Source of the DNA: DASSWG01 sp041689995
Lineage (GTDB): Bacteria > Bacteroidota > Bacteroidia > Flavobacteriales > Flavobacteriaceae
DNA length: 9,084 nucleotides
Direction: 5' to 3'
NCBI GenBank assembly: GCA_041689995.1
Contig: JBDNFD010000034.1
Coordinates: 1-9,084 of the forward strand
The position numbers and the translations under genes were made by a program. The notes below the pieces were generated by a model, which ran no database searches, was not told the origin of the DNA, and was given only the letters and a program-made list of their open reading frames with translations. Shown one piece after another: positions 1-7,485 of this stretch (position 1 is its first letter; every line of letters begins with the position of its first letter).

Positions 1-1842
1 CCAATAGAAGTAAATGGAACTCTATCAGACCCTTCTTCTAAAATTCATAAATATCTTGTCATAAAGGGTAATCAAATCAATATAGATTATGCTGCTTTTA
101 ACAAGCGTGAAGCTAAAACAAAAACCATCTCTTTCGACATAAAAGACAGAAATGGAATTTCTATTAACAATGCTGAAATCAAATGTAACGCTAATCACAT
201 TTTCAAAAACCCAGACAATAATGAAATTATTTTCAGCGGTGAAGACCTTGGGAAAAATTGGACTGTTTCAGCAAAGTCGGGAGAAAATTTATTTTTGGAT
301 AATCATCCAATAGATTTTGAAAGGGATTGCCCCGGTGATACTAGTACAGTTCGATTACAATTAAATGAGCGGAAAACAGTTAGTTTTTTAGGAAACCTAA
401 AAGGTATTTCTGTTACCAATATAAATGTTAGTATCGAATCAAGGAGTAAAAAACTTTCTCCATCTACTTTTGAATTTTTAAACGAAGAAATTGGAAAAAC
501 GCACAAAGCTAGAGTTGATTATCAAGCTGGAAGTGATAAGTTTTATGGGGAAAAATCATTTTCTCCAAAAGGTAGCCATACTGTCGATATAGATTTACAG
601 AAATTAAAGAAATATATTATTGACCTCGGTTCACACGCTAAGAGAAACCAAAACCTTCCAGAATATTCTTATGAAAGAACAGGAGAGGATGTGAAAAAAT
701 ATATTAAACCAAAACGAGGTTGGAAGTTCACAGGGTTTAAAAGGGAAGATAGTCGAAGAAATAATGACGGAAAGTTAGTTGCGCAATACCAGAAGAACCA
801 TAAACCTGTAATAGTTACTTCCTTAATTCTTTCTGTATTAATTATCTCTGCAGGAGTTTGGTGGATTATGCCAACACAGGATATCGAGAACTATTCTCTT
901 ACTGAATCTCAAATAGAAAAATATGTTGAGGGAGTAGAACTTAATCTTGATACACTAAACAGCTATAAGGCTAAATGGGAAAATCAGAATTCTGAAGATA
1001 TAAAAGAAGAAAATTCCGCATGGTATAACCCCATAACATGGTTAAAAAATGAGGAAAAGACTAGCAAACCAATTGAAGACGATAATTGGAAAAAAGCTTC
1101 TGAATGGATTGATAGAGCTATTGCGAAGAGAAACTCTATTGACCAACTGGATTTTAAGTTATTAAAGGATAGTGTTAGTACTAAATATTCCACTCCCCAA
1201 CAAAAATTCAAAAGGGCTATTAAGGTGATCGACAGCACTCAATATGATACCATTCAAAAAACATTCAAACATAAAGATCTTGGAACTCTGAATTTAGATG
1301 AAATTGCAGAAGCCATAAGTCATTTTCTAAATCCCAGAAAGGTAAAGATGGACGAATCAAACGATAATGGTGAAGTTGCGGTAGAAAAAGAGAGTGATAA
1401 TTCAGAAACTCAAAAAAGTGAAACAACTTCAGATAAATCAACGAATAATACCTCTGAATCATTAGAGCAAAGCGAAACAGAACAAACTCAAGCAAAGGAA
1501 ACTGGAAGTCAGAACAAGGGTAATGAGATTAAAAGAGATTTGCAAAGTAGTACTATCACTAAATCACAACTAGAGGAATATCAAAAGGATCCTGGTGCCT
1601 TTAAAAACAGCATTGATCTGTATTTACAATTTTGGCAATTAGTAAAGAGTAATAATAATCAAAAAAATGATTTTGATAATTTATTGAAAAAGGTGAAAAA
1701 TGATAAAACTTTAAAAAATAGCGAATTGAAGAAGTTTTTAGATTCTATTTGTAAAAACTCAAATGAATTTCAAAAATACGTAAAGGTTAGAGGTAGGGCT
1801 ACAATTAAAACCGTAAATGAATTAAACGATAAGATAAAATGA
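1..1842 (+). CDS. Large single-span membrane protein with repeated beta-rich domains, 5'-truncated by window edge; function unknown
   Basis: The frame is open from base 1, so the true start lies upstream; the TTG at 295 is internal. 613 residues are visible. Residues about 41-121 and 123-205 look like two copies of one beta-rich module: each begins with a K-T-[IV]-S-F strand, then a G-I-S-[IV] turn, and ends in a Pro/Gly-containing segment followed by alternating hydrophobics. Residues 1-40 look like the tail of an earlier module. A basic stretch (about 232-268) precedes one transmembrane helix at 269-290, which by the positive-inside rule puts the repeats in the cytoplasm and the C-terminal half in the periplasm. 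Residues about 440-510 form a Ser/Thr/Glu/Gln-rich linker, followed by a charged helical tail. The stop overlaps the next start (ATGA), so translation is probably coupled. I recognise no named family; the topology is inference. Confidence 0.85.
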   Translation, partial: PIEVNGTLSDPSSKIHKYLVIKGNQINIDYAAFNKREAKTKTISFDIKDRNGISINNAEIKCNANHIFKNPDNNEIIFSGEDLGKNWTVSAKSGENLFLDNHPIDFERDCPGDTSTVRLQLNERKTVSFLGNLKGISVTNINVSIESRSKKLSPSTFEFLNEEIGKTHKARVDYQAGSDKFYGEKSFSPKGSHTVDIDLQKLKKYIIDLGSHAKRNQNLPEYSYERTGEDVKKYIKPKRGWKFTGFKREDSRRNNDGKLVAQYQKNHKPVIVTSLILSVLIISAGVWWIMPTQDIENYSLTESQIEKYVEGVELNLDTLNSYKAKWENQNSEDIKEENSAWYNPITWLKNEEKTSKPIEDDNWKKASEWIDRAIAKRNSIDQLDFKLLKDSVSTKYSTPQQKFKRAIKVIDSTQYDTIQKTFKHKDLGTLNLDEIAEAISHFLNPRKVKMDESNDNGEVAVEKESDNSETQKSETTSDKSTNNTSESLEQSETEQTQAKETGSQNKGNEIKRDLQSSTITKSQLEEYQKDPGAFKNSIDLYLQFWQLVKSNNNQKNDFDNLLKKVKNDKTLKNSELKKFLDSICKNSNEFQKYVKVRGRATIKTVNELNDKIK

Positions 1843-2798
1843 AAGCAATAAAAATTGGCTTAGCTATAGTCGTGATTGGCGCAATAATATTCTTCGTGAT
1901 AAAATGGCTGGCAACAACGAATGAAGTGGATGAAATTCCTGCTTCTGAAAATACATCTACAAAGCTTATTGATGATAAAATCGATTCGATAGGAACACTA
2001 CAGAATAATGAATTCAATAAAGATATTTATAACGAAATAAAATACCTTATAGATGATCGTTACCAACCACACCCTCCACAATATCCTTTCGGCCGTTTGG
2101 GAGACACGCAATTAGAGAATGATCAACAGAAAGATACCCTATCAAGAAATCTTTATACTGCTTACGCAAATAAATTTTTAAAGCAGGCATTCCATGTTTT
2201 CAACGACAAATCATGGAATTCAGAAGACCTTGCATTTATTCGAAGTGAATATCGATTATTGCGGAAGTCGCGCTATCTTGAGAGTGGAAGTACAGTCGAC
2301 AATAAATTTGGAGATGTTAAAAGGATTTTTGATAAATATGATGAGATTAATCGTTTTATTTATTCTTGCAATAGTTTTTCATATGCAGAGGAGCCCTCTC
2401 TTAACGATAAATTTCCGGTTGAAATTGTATCAAGTAAACTCGATCAGGTTAAAACATATCGTAACACTGGATTAGGAAACAGATATTTAAATAATTGTGA
2501 ACGTTTACACAATGAATTAAATGCAATCCCAAAAAACCTATTTCATAAGCATGTTCAGTATTTGGATCATAAAATTAATTTATGGAGAGGAATGTATGAT
2601 CAGTATAGTTCGCAAAAAGCTTATGCAGAAAATTTATACACGCCACTGAAAAATGAAATAGATATATTAGATAATGGCCTATATGAAATTCCTGATTTAT
2701 CCTATAGTGAAGCATCTCGTTTGATAGATAAATTAAACGCTGATGCCGATGATGCTTATAATTATTTTAGTAGAAAACAAAACGTACAAAAACCATGA
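1839..2798 (+). CDS. N-terminally membrane-anchored helical protein, function unknown
   Basis: 319 residues. The ATG overlaps the preceding stop by four bases (ATGA), which fixes the start and implies translational coupling. Residues 4-21 form a hydrophobic helix after M-K-A-I-K, followed by K22-W23. It has no good signal-peptidase site and no lipobox, so it reads as an uncleaved inner-membrane anchor with the remaining ~295 residues periplasmic. The soluble part is predominantly helical and charged. A distinctive Pro/Tyr-rich segment, H-P-P-Q-Y-P-F-G-R-L-G (78-88), is the most likely family signature. Two cysteines (177 and 220) could form a disulfide in the periplasm. My impression is that similar proteins exist in other Bacteroidota as hypotheticals, but I cannot check this. 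No enzyme motif is visible. It probably works with the membrane protein encoded just upstream and the secreted proteins encoded downstream. Confidence 0.88.
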   Translation: MKAIKIGLAIVVIGAIIFFVIKWLATTNEVDEIPASENTSTKLIDDKIDSIGTLQNNEFNKDIYNEIKYLIDDRYQPHPPQYPFGRLGDTQLENDQQKDTLSRNLYTAYANKFLKQAFHVFNDKSWNSEDLAFIRSEYRLLRKSRYLESGSTVDNKFGDVKRIFDKYDEINRFIYSCNSFSYAEEPSLNDKFPVEIVSSKLDQVKTYRNTGLGNRYLNNCERLHNELNAIPKNLFHKHVQYLDHKINLWRGMYDQYSSQKAYAENLYTPLKNEIDILDNGLYEIPDLSYSEASRLIDKLNADADDAYNYFSRKQNVQKP

Positions 2799-3724
2799 TG
2801 CTAAACATGAAAATGATAATAACTACAACATTAATATTGTGCGGGATTGGTTCATCATATGCTCAACAGGACTTAATTAATACATTACAAAAACAGGCTG
2901 TTACGAACGACAGTCTAAACAAAGTAATCAACAAATATGAGCAATCAGATAATGAAAATAGGGTGAAACTCCTAAGCCTCCAGGATACAATAAAGATTCT
3001 AAAATCAGATTTGTCTAAATTGGAAAAGTTTAAAGCTGAAAAGAAGAATTTAGACAACCAGCTTAAGCAAAAGAGTGATTCAGTAACTATACTCAAATCT
3101 AATCTTTCTGATAAGGACAAGCAGCTGAAAAATAAAGAACAAAAGACTAAGCAGGAGGTAAAAGAAGCGAGAGAAAGCAGCAAAAACGAAATAGTAACGA
3201 GGATAGTTGGTTATTATAAAAATAAATCATTTGACGACTTGATAAAACTGTCCACTCAACAATCCATACTAAATGATAGACAAATATTCGGGAGTACTAC
3301 AGATATTGAATCGCTCTTATCTGATTTAGAGAAATACTTTACTGCAAAAAAATTGCTAGAAAATAAATTGGATGCAACAAAGATTAAAAATGCCGAGAAA
3401 CAACTTAGTCAAATAAAACTTGAATCAGCATCACTCGACAAACTCATAAATACGGTTGAAAACTATCAAATACTCAATGATGGACTAAAAGAAACCATTA
3501 ATAAAATTATGGCATTGGATGGACAAGAATCGGTCGTAGGCCTGTCAAAAGAAACTCAGAATAAGAAGTTTATTAAAATCATGACAGATATTTCTTACTA
3601 TATATTTAATTACGATTTCAACCATTTAGATTATCCTTATCTGTCGGATGTTGTGCTTGAAATTATCAAACGCAAAGCACCCAATCCTGATGCTGACATT
3701 TCAGATTTATTACAGAAATTATAA
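2795..3724 (+). CDS. Secreted periplasmic coiled-coil protein, function unknown
   Basis: 309 residues from the ATG at 2795, which overlaps the preceding stop (ATGA). ATGs at 2798, 2807 and 2813 are also in frame, so the exact start is uncertain by up to six residues. The N-terminus is a signal peptide: a hydrophobic stretch at about residues 7-20, then S-S-Y-A before Q-Q-D, predicting cleavage after residue 23. The lone cysteine in L-I-L-C-G is not a convincing lipobox because Leu sits at -1, so a soluble periplasmic protein is favoured over a lipoprotein. Residues about 27-130 are a long coiled coil, rich in Lys/Glu/Asp/Ser with heptad-spaced Leu/Ile. Residues 131-309 are a helical C-terminal domain beginning near V-G-Y-Y-K-N-K-S-F-D-D-L. 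A coiled coil between inner-membrane and outer-membrane partners suggests a periplasmic spacer or scaffold; that role is inference from gene order. Confidence 0.88.
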   Translation: MMLNMKMIITTTLILCGIGSSYAQQDLINTLQKQAVTNDSLNKVINKYEQSDNENRVKLLSLQDTIKILKSDLSKLEKFKAEKKNLDNQLKQKSDSVTILKSNLSDKDKQLKNKEQKTKQEVKEARESSKNEIVTRIVGYYKNKSFDDLIKLSTQQSILNDRQIFGSTTDIESLLSDLEKYFTAKKLLENKLDATKIKNAEKQLSQIKLESASLDKLINTVENYQILNDGLKETINKIMALDGQESVVGLSKETQNKKFIKIMTDISYYIFNYDFNHLDYPYLSDVVLEIIKRKAPNPDADISDLLQKL

Positions 3725-3737
3725 TAAAAAAGATAAT

Positions 3738-5081
3738 ATGAAACAGATTATAGTATTATATATGATTCTTGCATCGGCGGCTTCTGTGTTTGCTCAAACA
3801 CCTTTGGAGAAAGGAGACAATTGTTTTGATACCGGCGATTATGTGTGTGCCCAAGTGAAATACCAGGAAGCGATGAATACAACAACTGGCAGAGACAAGC
3901 AAATAGCTGAAATTAAGTACTCACGAGCAAAGTCATGTGGCGATTGGCTTACTGAGGCAAATAATGCTTTTAATAATAAAAATTATCAAGCTGCAAAAGA
4001 AAATTATCAATCGGTTTTAAACGAAAACCTGAATGATCCCTACGCCCAAACACAACTTGAAAAATGCAATGAAGCAATTAAAGAAACTATAAAATTAAAA
4101 GTTTCTCAAGAAGCGATAACTTTATACTCCTCAGGTGGCAGGGAGAGTATAGATGTTAATACTAATGCAACTTCTTATTCTATAATTCAATATCCTTCTT
4201 GGTGTACGGTACAAATACACAGCACTTATTTTGATATTTTTTATAGAGCTAACACGGGTATTACAACCCGAACAGGTTGGTTTAAAATTACAGCGGGTGA
4301 TAAAGAAGTAGAAATATATGCGACTCAACTCCCTCCAACCAAAAAACCGGAAACAACTTTGAGTGTTTTAAAAGAGTCTTTATCTTTTGCTGCGGAAAAA
4401 AATTCGATATTAATTGATGTAAAAACCAACGCAAGCGATTACCAAATAACAAATTTGCCCTGGTGGTGTCGGGTTAAGAATAAAACTTCTAATTGGTTTC
4501 TTTTGGAATGTGATGCAAATTATAAATCTTCTTCACGTGATGAATGGTTCACGGTTAAAGCTGGGGATAAGAATGTGAAAATAAATTTACATCAGTCGGG
4601 AGCCAAAAGTAACCAGAAAAGTAAAATAACCAGTAAAGACAGGTCGCGTAAATCAGACTATAGTTTTTTTGCTATTGGTTTTGAAGGTGGCCAGATTGCC
4701 AAATATGGTTTTAGAATGGAATTTGGTGGACGTAGCTATATTGGAATGTTTCTAAACGTAAGATCCTCTTTTATTTCAGATGAGGAAATATTACAAAATG
4801 GTGGATTACAAGAAAATAGAAATGAAGCTGTTATTGGATTAAACTTTAGATTTTCGCGGGTGGTATATCTGAATTTAGGTGGGGGATATGGCTTCAGTCA
4901 AGTACCAATAATGAGCCAAACATTAATGCAAGTTGAATATTATCCGATCTATGGCGGGCTGACTTTTAGATTGGGCAGAAGGATTAATTTATCGGCAGGG
5001 GCTTCTTTTAGAGATATCGATATTGATGCTGACAACATTGATCCTGAGTTTACCTTGGGTCTTACTATCAATTTGATATGA
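3738..5081 (+). CDS. Secreted TPR / double BACON-like / outer-membrane beta-barrel protein
   Basis: 447 residues. I chose the ATG at 3738 over the upstream in-frame ATG at 3648 because it gives a clean signal peptide (residues 1-20, cleavage after F-A-Q), follows an A-rich leader, and avoids a 77-base overlap with the preceding gene. Domain order: two TPR-like helix pairs (about 22-47 and 71-113, with G-D-Y and K-N-Y-Q-A-A-K-E-N-Y patterns), then two BACON-like domains at about 119-197 and 208-286. Each BACON copy has the P-x-W-C core (154-156 and 241-244), a basic residue near the R-T-G-W turn, an A-G-D-K hairpin and a terminal Gln. Residues 307-447 contain alternating hydrophobic/polar, Gly- and aromatic-rich strands ending in L-G-L-T-I-N-L-I, typical of a small outer-membrane barrel. 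BACON domains are known mainly from Bacteroidota surface proteins and enzymes. Here they may contact glycan, mucin or a protein partner; the partner is unknown. Last gene of the operon. Confidence 0.88.
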   Translation: MKQIIVLYMILASAASVFAQTPLEKGDNCFDTGDYVCAQVKYQEAMNTTTGRDKQIAEIKYSRAKSCGDWLTEANNAFNNKNYQAAKENYQSVLNENLNDPYAQTQLEKCNEAIKETIKLKVSQEAITLYSSGGRESIDVNTNATSYSIIQYPSWCTVQIHSTYFDIFYRANTGITTRTGWFKITAGDKEVEIYATQLPPTKKPETTLSVLKESLSFAAEKNSILIDVKTNASDYQITNLPWWCRVKNKTSNWFLLECDANYKSSSRDEWFTVKAGDKNVKINLHQSGAKSNQKSKITSKDRSRKSDYSFFAIGFEGGQIAKYGFRMEFGGRSYIGMFLNVRSSFISDEEILQNGGLQENRNEAVIGLNFRFSRVVYLNLGGGYGFSQVPIMSQTLMQVEYYPIYGGLTFRLGRRINLSAGASFRDIDIDADNIDPEFTLGLTINLI

Positions 5082-5104
5082 GTGTTTTAGGGAGCTTCAA
5101 TACT

Positions 5105-5134
5105 AATTTCAGTTGTGCTTCGTGCACTGAAATT
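5105..5134 (+). terminator. Hairpin after the four-gene operon, possible terminator
   Basis: A perfect 9-bp inverted repeat (AATTTCAGT at 5105-5113, ACTGAAATT at 5126-5134) with a 12-base loop lies 23 bases after the operon's stop codon. The position suits a transcript end or mRNA-stabilising structure. No U-tract follows, so intrinsic termination is not certain. The arms share the TTCAGT/ACTGAA core with the dyad at 8502-8520, so it may instead be part of a dispersed repeat. Confidence 0.4.
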
Positions 5135-5311
5135 CACTCAGCCACCTTAGAGAAGTTATTTGTTTTATAGGTAGTTGTTAAGGTAATAATACTGAATATC
5201 AAAATGGGAAAAGACGAGTATTCTTGGAAGAATATGCATGTTAAAAGAATAATTACACGACAAAATACTCATTGAAAGAGAGAGGAAATGTTTACAAAAT
5301 CAACATAAATT

Positions 5312-6178
5312 ATGATCGCAGAATTAGAAGAAAAATATAGGACTTACATAGAAAACATCAATTCCTATAAGAAGGATAGACCAATTGATCCCGTACTGAA
5401 AAGAGATTTTATCAAGTTATTAGAATCAGAACAATTGGACACAAGAGAAAAATTGTGGGAAAGCTTTAATGTGAATATCAATAGCATGTCGCAGATTCCA
5501 GTATTTGCAAACCCTTACTTTTTAGGTTTTGGAAATCCTGGGGCCGATATACTTTTTATAGGGAAAGAAAAGGCGTTTGACATTTATAAAAGTCCGAAGT
5601 CATTTTTTTACGAAAGCCTCAATAACACGTTGCAATGGAAGTTGATTAAAGAAGATAAGTTTGATAAAAACAACATCTTCGACCCTCGAAATCCTAGGAA
5701 ATATCACACTAAAAAAATAAAATCCATTCACACTTGGGGGAAGTATGCCCAAATCATTTCTGGAGCTAAAACCCTAAATTTAAAAGAACTATTAGCTGAA
5801 TATAAACCTGAGCAAGATTCCCTTTTTAATCACTGTTTTTTGACTGAAATAAACCATATTCCTTCCAGATATAGTAATGGACACTCTTTAACACAGGAAA
5901 GAAAATCACTTTTGAAAGATCCATTTTACAAGCGTTTTAAAAATGTTGTTATTGGAGCCAAAGGATATTTAAAAAACTCAGAAATTGAAGAGATTTTTGA
6001 TGTAAAACTTATCAAAGAGAACGAAGTAATAGACAGCAAGGGCAAATTGGGAAATAAGAATATTGTAATCAATCTTTTTAAAAGTACAAAACAACAAGTT
6101 ATATACTGCCAACAATTAAGTGGCGCTTCAGGTTGGACAAATGAAGCCATTGGCAATCTCGCAAAACTTATAAAATAA
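5312..6178 (+). CDS. Conserved hypothetical protein, remote uracil-DNA-glycosylase-like layout
   Basis: 288 residues, no signal peptide or membrane span, so cytoplasmic. The start is the ATG at 5312, after an A-rich leader. The segment L-G-F-G-N-P-G-A-D-I-L-F-I-G-K-E (71-86) resembles the N-terminal loop and first strand of the uracil-DNA glycosylase superfamily, which usually reads GNPxADxxFVGEAPG. The T-E-I-N-H-I-P-S-R segment (178-186), the N-V-V-I-G-A strand (211-216) and the late strand with C-Q-Q-L-S-G (266-271) occur in the order expected for that fold. However, the canonical GEAPG loop is changed to G-K-E-K-A, and there is no H-P-S at the late loop. If the fold is right, the protein may bind nucleic acid or nucleotides without normal glycosylase activity. 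It sits 230 bases after the envelope operon and appears to be a separate unit. The coding assignment is firm; the fold is inference. Confidence 0.82.
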   Translation: MIAELEEKYRTYIENINSYKKDRPIDPVLKRDFIKLLESEQLDTREKLWESFNVNINSMSQIPVFANPYFLGFGNPGADILFIGKEKAFDIYKSPKSFFYESLNNTLQWKLIKEDKFDKNNIFDPRNPRKYHTKKIKSIHTWGKYAQIISGAKTLNLKELLAEYKPEQDSLFNHCFLTEINHIPSRYSNGHSLTQERKSLLKDPFYKRFKNVVIGAKGYLKNSEIEEIFDVKLIKENEVIDSKGKLGNKNIVINLFKSTKQQVIYCQQLSGASGWTNEAIGNLAKLIK

Positions 6179-6360
6179 AATATATAGAGATGAGCGGGCT
6201 GATTACCTAAATAGAAGTGAGATGATTACAAACCAAATTTTCTGTATATTATGTAAATAAAAAAAACAATCGATGAATCCGAAAAAACTACAAAAAGTGG
6301 ATTGACCTGTAGTAACCCAATCCTCGGCTTAGTAGCAGGTTTAACTACAAAGTGTTTATA

Positions 6361-6391
6361 TTGGTTGTGGAAAATTTATTGCTTAATTTCA
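6361..6391 (+). promoter_or_regulatory. Weak candidate Bacteroidota promoter for the hemerythrin gene
   Basis: TTG at 6361-6363 and TAATTTCA at 6384-6391 are 20 bases apart, the spacing used by the Bacteroidota housekeeping sigma factor (TTG, then TAnnTTTG). The last two bases of the -7 box deviate. It lies about 40 bases upstream of the chosen ATG at 6431, which supports that start over a longer reading frame. Confidence 0.25.
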
Positions 6392-6430
6392 AAGTTAGAT
6401 TGGAAGCATAAAATCAACACTCAAGAACCT

Positions 6431-6946
6431 ATGAAAAAACCTTTACATCAATTTTTCGAAAACGATCATCGCCAGATTGATATATTCCTGAATAAGGCAA
6501 TCGAGCACCCAAACGAAATTGACATGACTTATTACCACCAATTTCGAACCCGATTATTGCGCCACATTAAAATGGAGGAGAAATCGCTCTTTCCAGCAGC
6601 AAAGAAAGCAAATCCCGAGCTGATCAAAAAGCTCATTCCAAGGTATCGGCTCGAACATGGTGCAATTACAGCATTAATGGTGCCCCCACCAACGTTATCT
6701 TTAATAAAAGTGATTCGGTATATTTTAGAAAAACACAATATGGCTGAAGAGGAGCCAGAAGGATTGTACGATATTTGTGAGGCGTTGACGCAGGGGCAAA
6801 CTCAAGAACTGTTAGACCAACTTGTAGCTACAAAAGAAGTTCCGGTTCGTTCTCCCAATCCCGCACCCATTGCTATAGAAGCAGCCAGAAGAGCATTAGT
6901 GAGAGCTGGTTATGATTTTGATGAAATTGTGGACCAGACTAACTAA
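6431..6946 (+). CDS. Hemerythrin (HHE cation-binding) domain protein
   Basis: 171 residues from the ATG at 6431 (M-K-K-P-L-H-Q-F-F). The frame stays open upstream to 6257 but has no ATG there, and the extension does not look like part of the fold. The four-helix hemerythrin pattern is clear: D-H at 12-13, H45-x3-E49 in R-H-I-K-M-E-E, E-H at 75-76, and H102-x3-E106. Likely di-iron ligands are therefore H13, H45, E49, H76, H102 and E106. The C-terminal tail (about 120-171) adds helices ending in A-R-R-A-L-V-R-A-G-Y-D-F-D. Family members bind O2, NO or iron, or serve in iron-centre repair. Which one applies here cannot be read from the sequence. Cytoplasmic. It lies next to a broken YceI gene and an intact TrhA-type gene on the same strand, but the gaps of over 150 bases suggest separate transcription. 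Confidence 0.88.
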   Translation: MKKPLHQFFENDHRQIDIFLNKAIEHPNEIDMTYYHQFRTRLLRHIKMEEKSLFPAAKKANPELIKKLIPRYRLEHGAITALMVPPPTLSLIKVIRYILEKHNMAEEEPEGLYDICEALTQGQTQELLDQLVATKEVPVRSPNPAPIAIEAARRALVRAGYDFDEIVDQTN

Positions 6947-7095
6947 TAATTGGCTGGGAACCCATAACAGAGTGCATAGAAAGGAGGTTGATAAAAAATT
7001 TTATTGCGTTTTATGATCCAGTAGAAGATGGATTGGCAAATGCGAAATGGTTGAAAGTAAAAAAAAGATAAATACATCCTCTATTGAATTTCCCG

Positions 7096-7103
7096 TATCT
7101 TTG
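7096..7103 (+). promoter_or_regulatory. -7 promoter box TATCTTTG of the YceI-family pseudogene
   Basis: TATCTTTG is an exact match to the Bacteroidota TAnnTTTG element and lies 26 bases before the ATG at 7130. No TTG is present at the usual -33 spacing. Retention of a good -7 box shows the gene was once, and may still be, transcribed. Confidence 0.6.
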
Positions 7104-7129
7104 TATATGCGAATTTAAATTTAAAAACG

Positions 7130-7485
7130 ATGAAAATGACAAAATGGAATATCGAACCAATAAATAGTGAAGCTAGTTTTAAAGTACGAAAACTGATGAT
7201 TACCAATGTTATTGGCCAAATGGAATCTTTTGAAGGTCAGGCGGAAACGGAAAGTGAAGATTTTGAATTAATCAAGAGAATTTGTTTTAAGGCCGCAGTT
7301 AATTCAATCAAAACTGATAATGCCAAGCGCGACGAACACCTAAAGTCAGCTGATTTTTTAGATATGGAAAAAATGCGGCAGGAGATCTTATTTTTGGTGA
7401 TGAAATTAAATTAAGTGCCAGGGTTCAATTCGTGAAACAAGGGCAATATGCAACTGTGAAGGAAATCAAGGAATGTGTTCTTTAA
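7130..7485 (+). pseudogene. YceI-family (polyisoprenoid-binding lipocalin-like) gene with internal out-of-frame deletion
   Basis: The first frame (7130-7414) encodes 94 residues. Residues 6-80 match the YceI N-terminal half: W-N-I-E-P-I-N-S-E-A-S-F-K-V-R, V-I-G-Q-M-E-S-F-E-G, S-I-K-T-D-N-A-K-R-D-E-H-L-K-S-A-D-F. After about residue 81 the similarity stops and the frame runs out. From about 7375 a frame shifted relative to the first encodes N-A-A-G-D-L-I-F-G-D-E-I-K-L-S-A-R-V-Q-F-V-K-Q, which is the YceI C-terminal signature (GG-x-x-x-GDE-V-K-L), ending at 7483-7485. The middle of the domain, several dozen residues by comparison with the usual ~170-190, is missing at a junction near 7365-7380. 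The remaining 94-residue product lacks most of the beta-barrel and is unlikely to bind isoprenoid lipids. There is no signal peptide, so the ancestor was probably cytoplasmic. The usual His after F-x-V-R is Lys here. Confidence 0.82.

Noticed and set aside
295..297. TTG as the start of the first gene
   Set aside because: The frame is open back to base 1 and the upstream residues continue the same repeat domain, so this codon is internal.
2194..2475. 93-codon + strand frame inside the second operon gene
   Set aside because: Lies wholly within a well-supported gene in another frame and has no domain signature.
2834..2845. Possible lipobox (L-I-L-C) in the third operon protein
   Set aside because: Leu at -1 is unsuitable for lipoprotein signal peptidase and a good ordinary cleavage site follows a few residues later.
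2863..3183. 106-codon minus-strand frame
   Set aside because: Mirror of the coiled-coil coding sequence; its Ser/Leu/Phe-rich translation is what antisense of Lys/Glu-rich helices gives.
5204..5275. Short + strand open frame of 23 codons (M-G-K-D-E-Y-S-W...)
   Set aside because: Too short, no recognised relative, no promoter box nearby. It overlaps a TATTCT-TGGA-AGAATA hairpin (5219-5234) that could be chance in AT-rich DNA.
6988..7071. 27-codon frame from a TTG just after an AAGGAGG-like stretch, ending F-Y-D-P-V-E-D-G-L-A-N-A-K-W
   Set aside because: Bacteroidota seldom use Shine-Dalgarno sites, there is no ATG, and no family is recognised. It could be a gene remnant but support is too thin.
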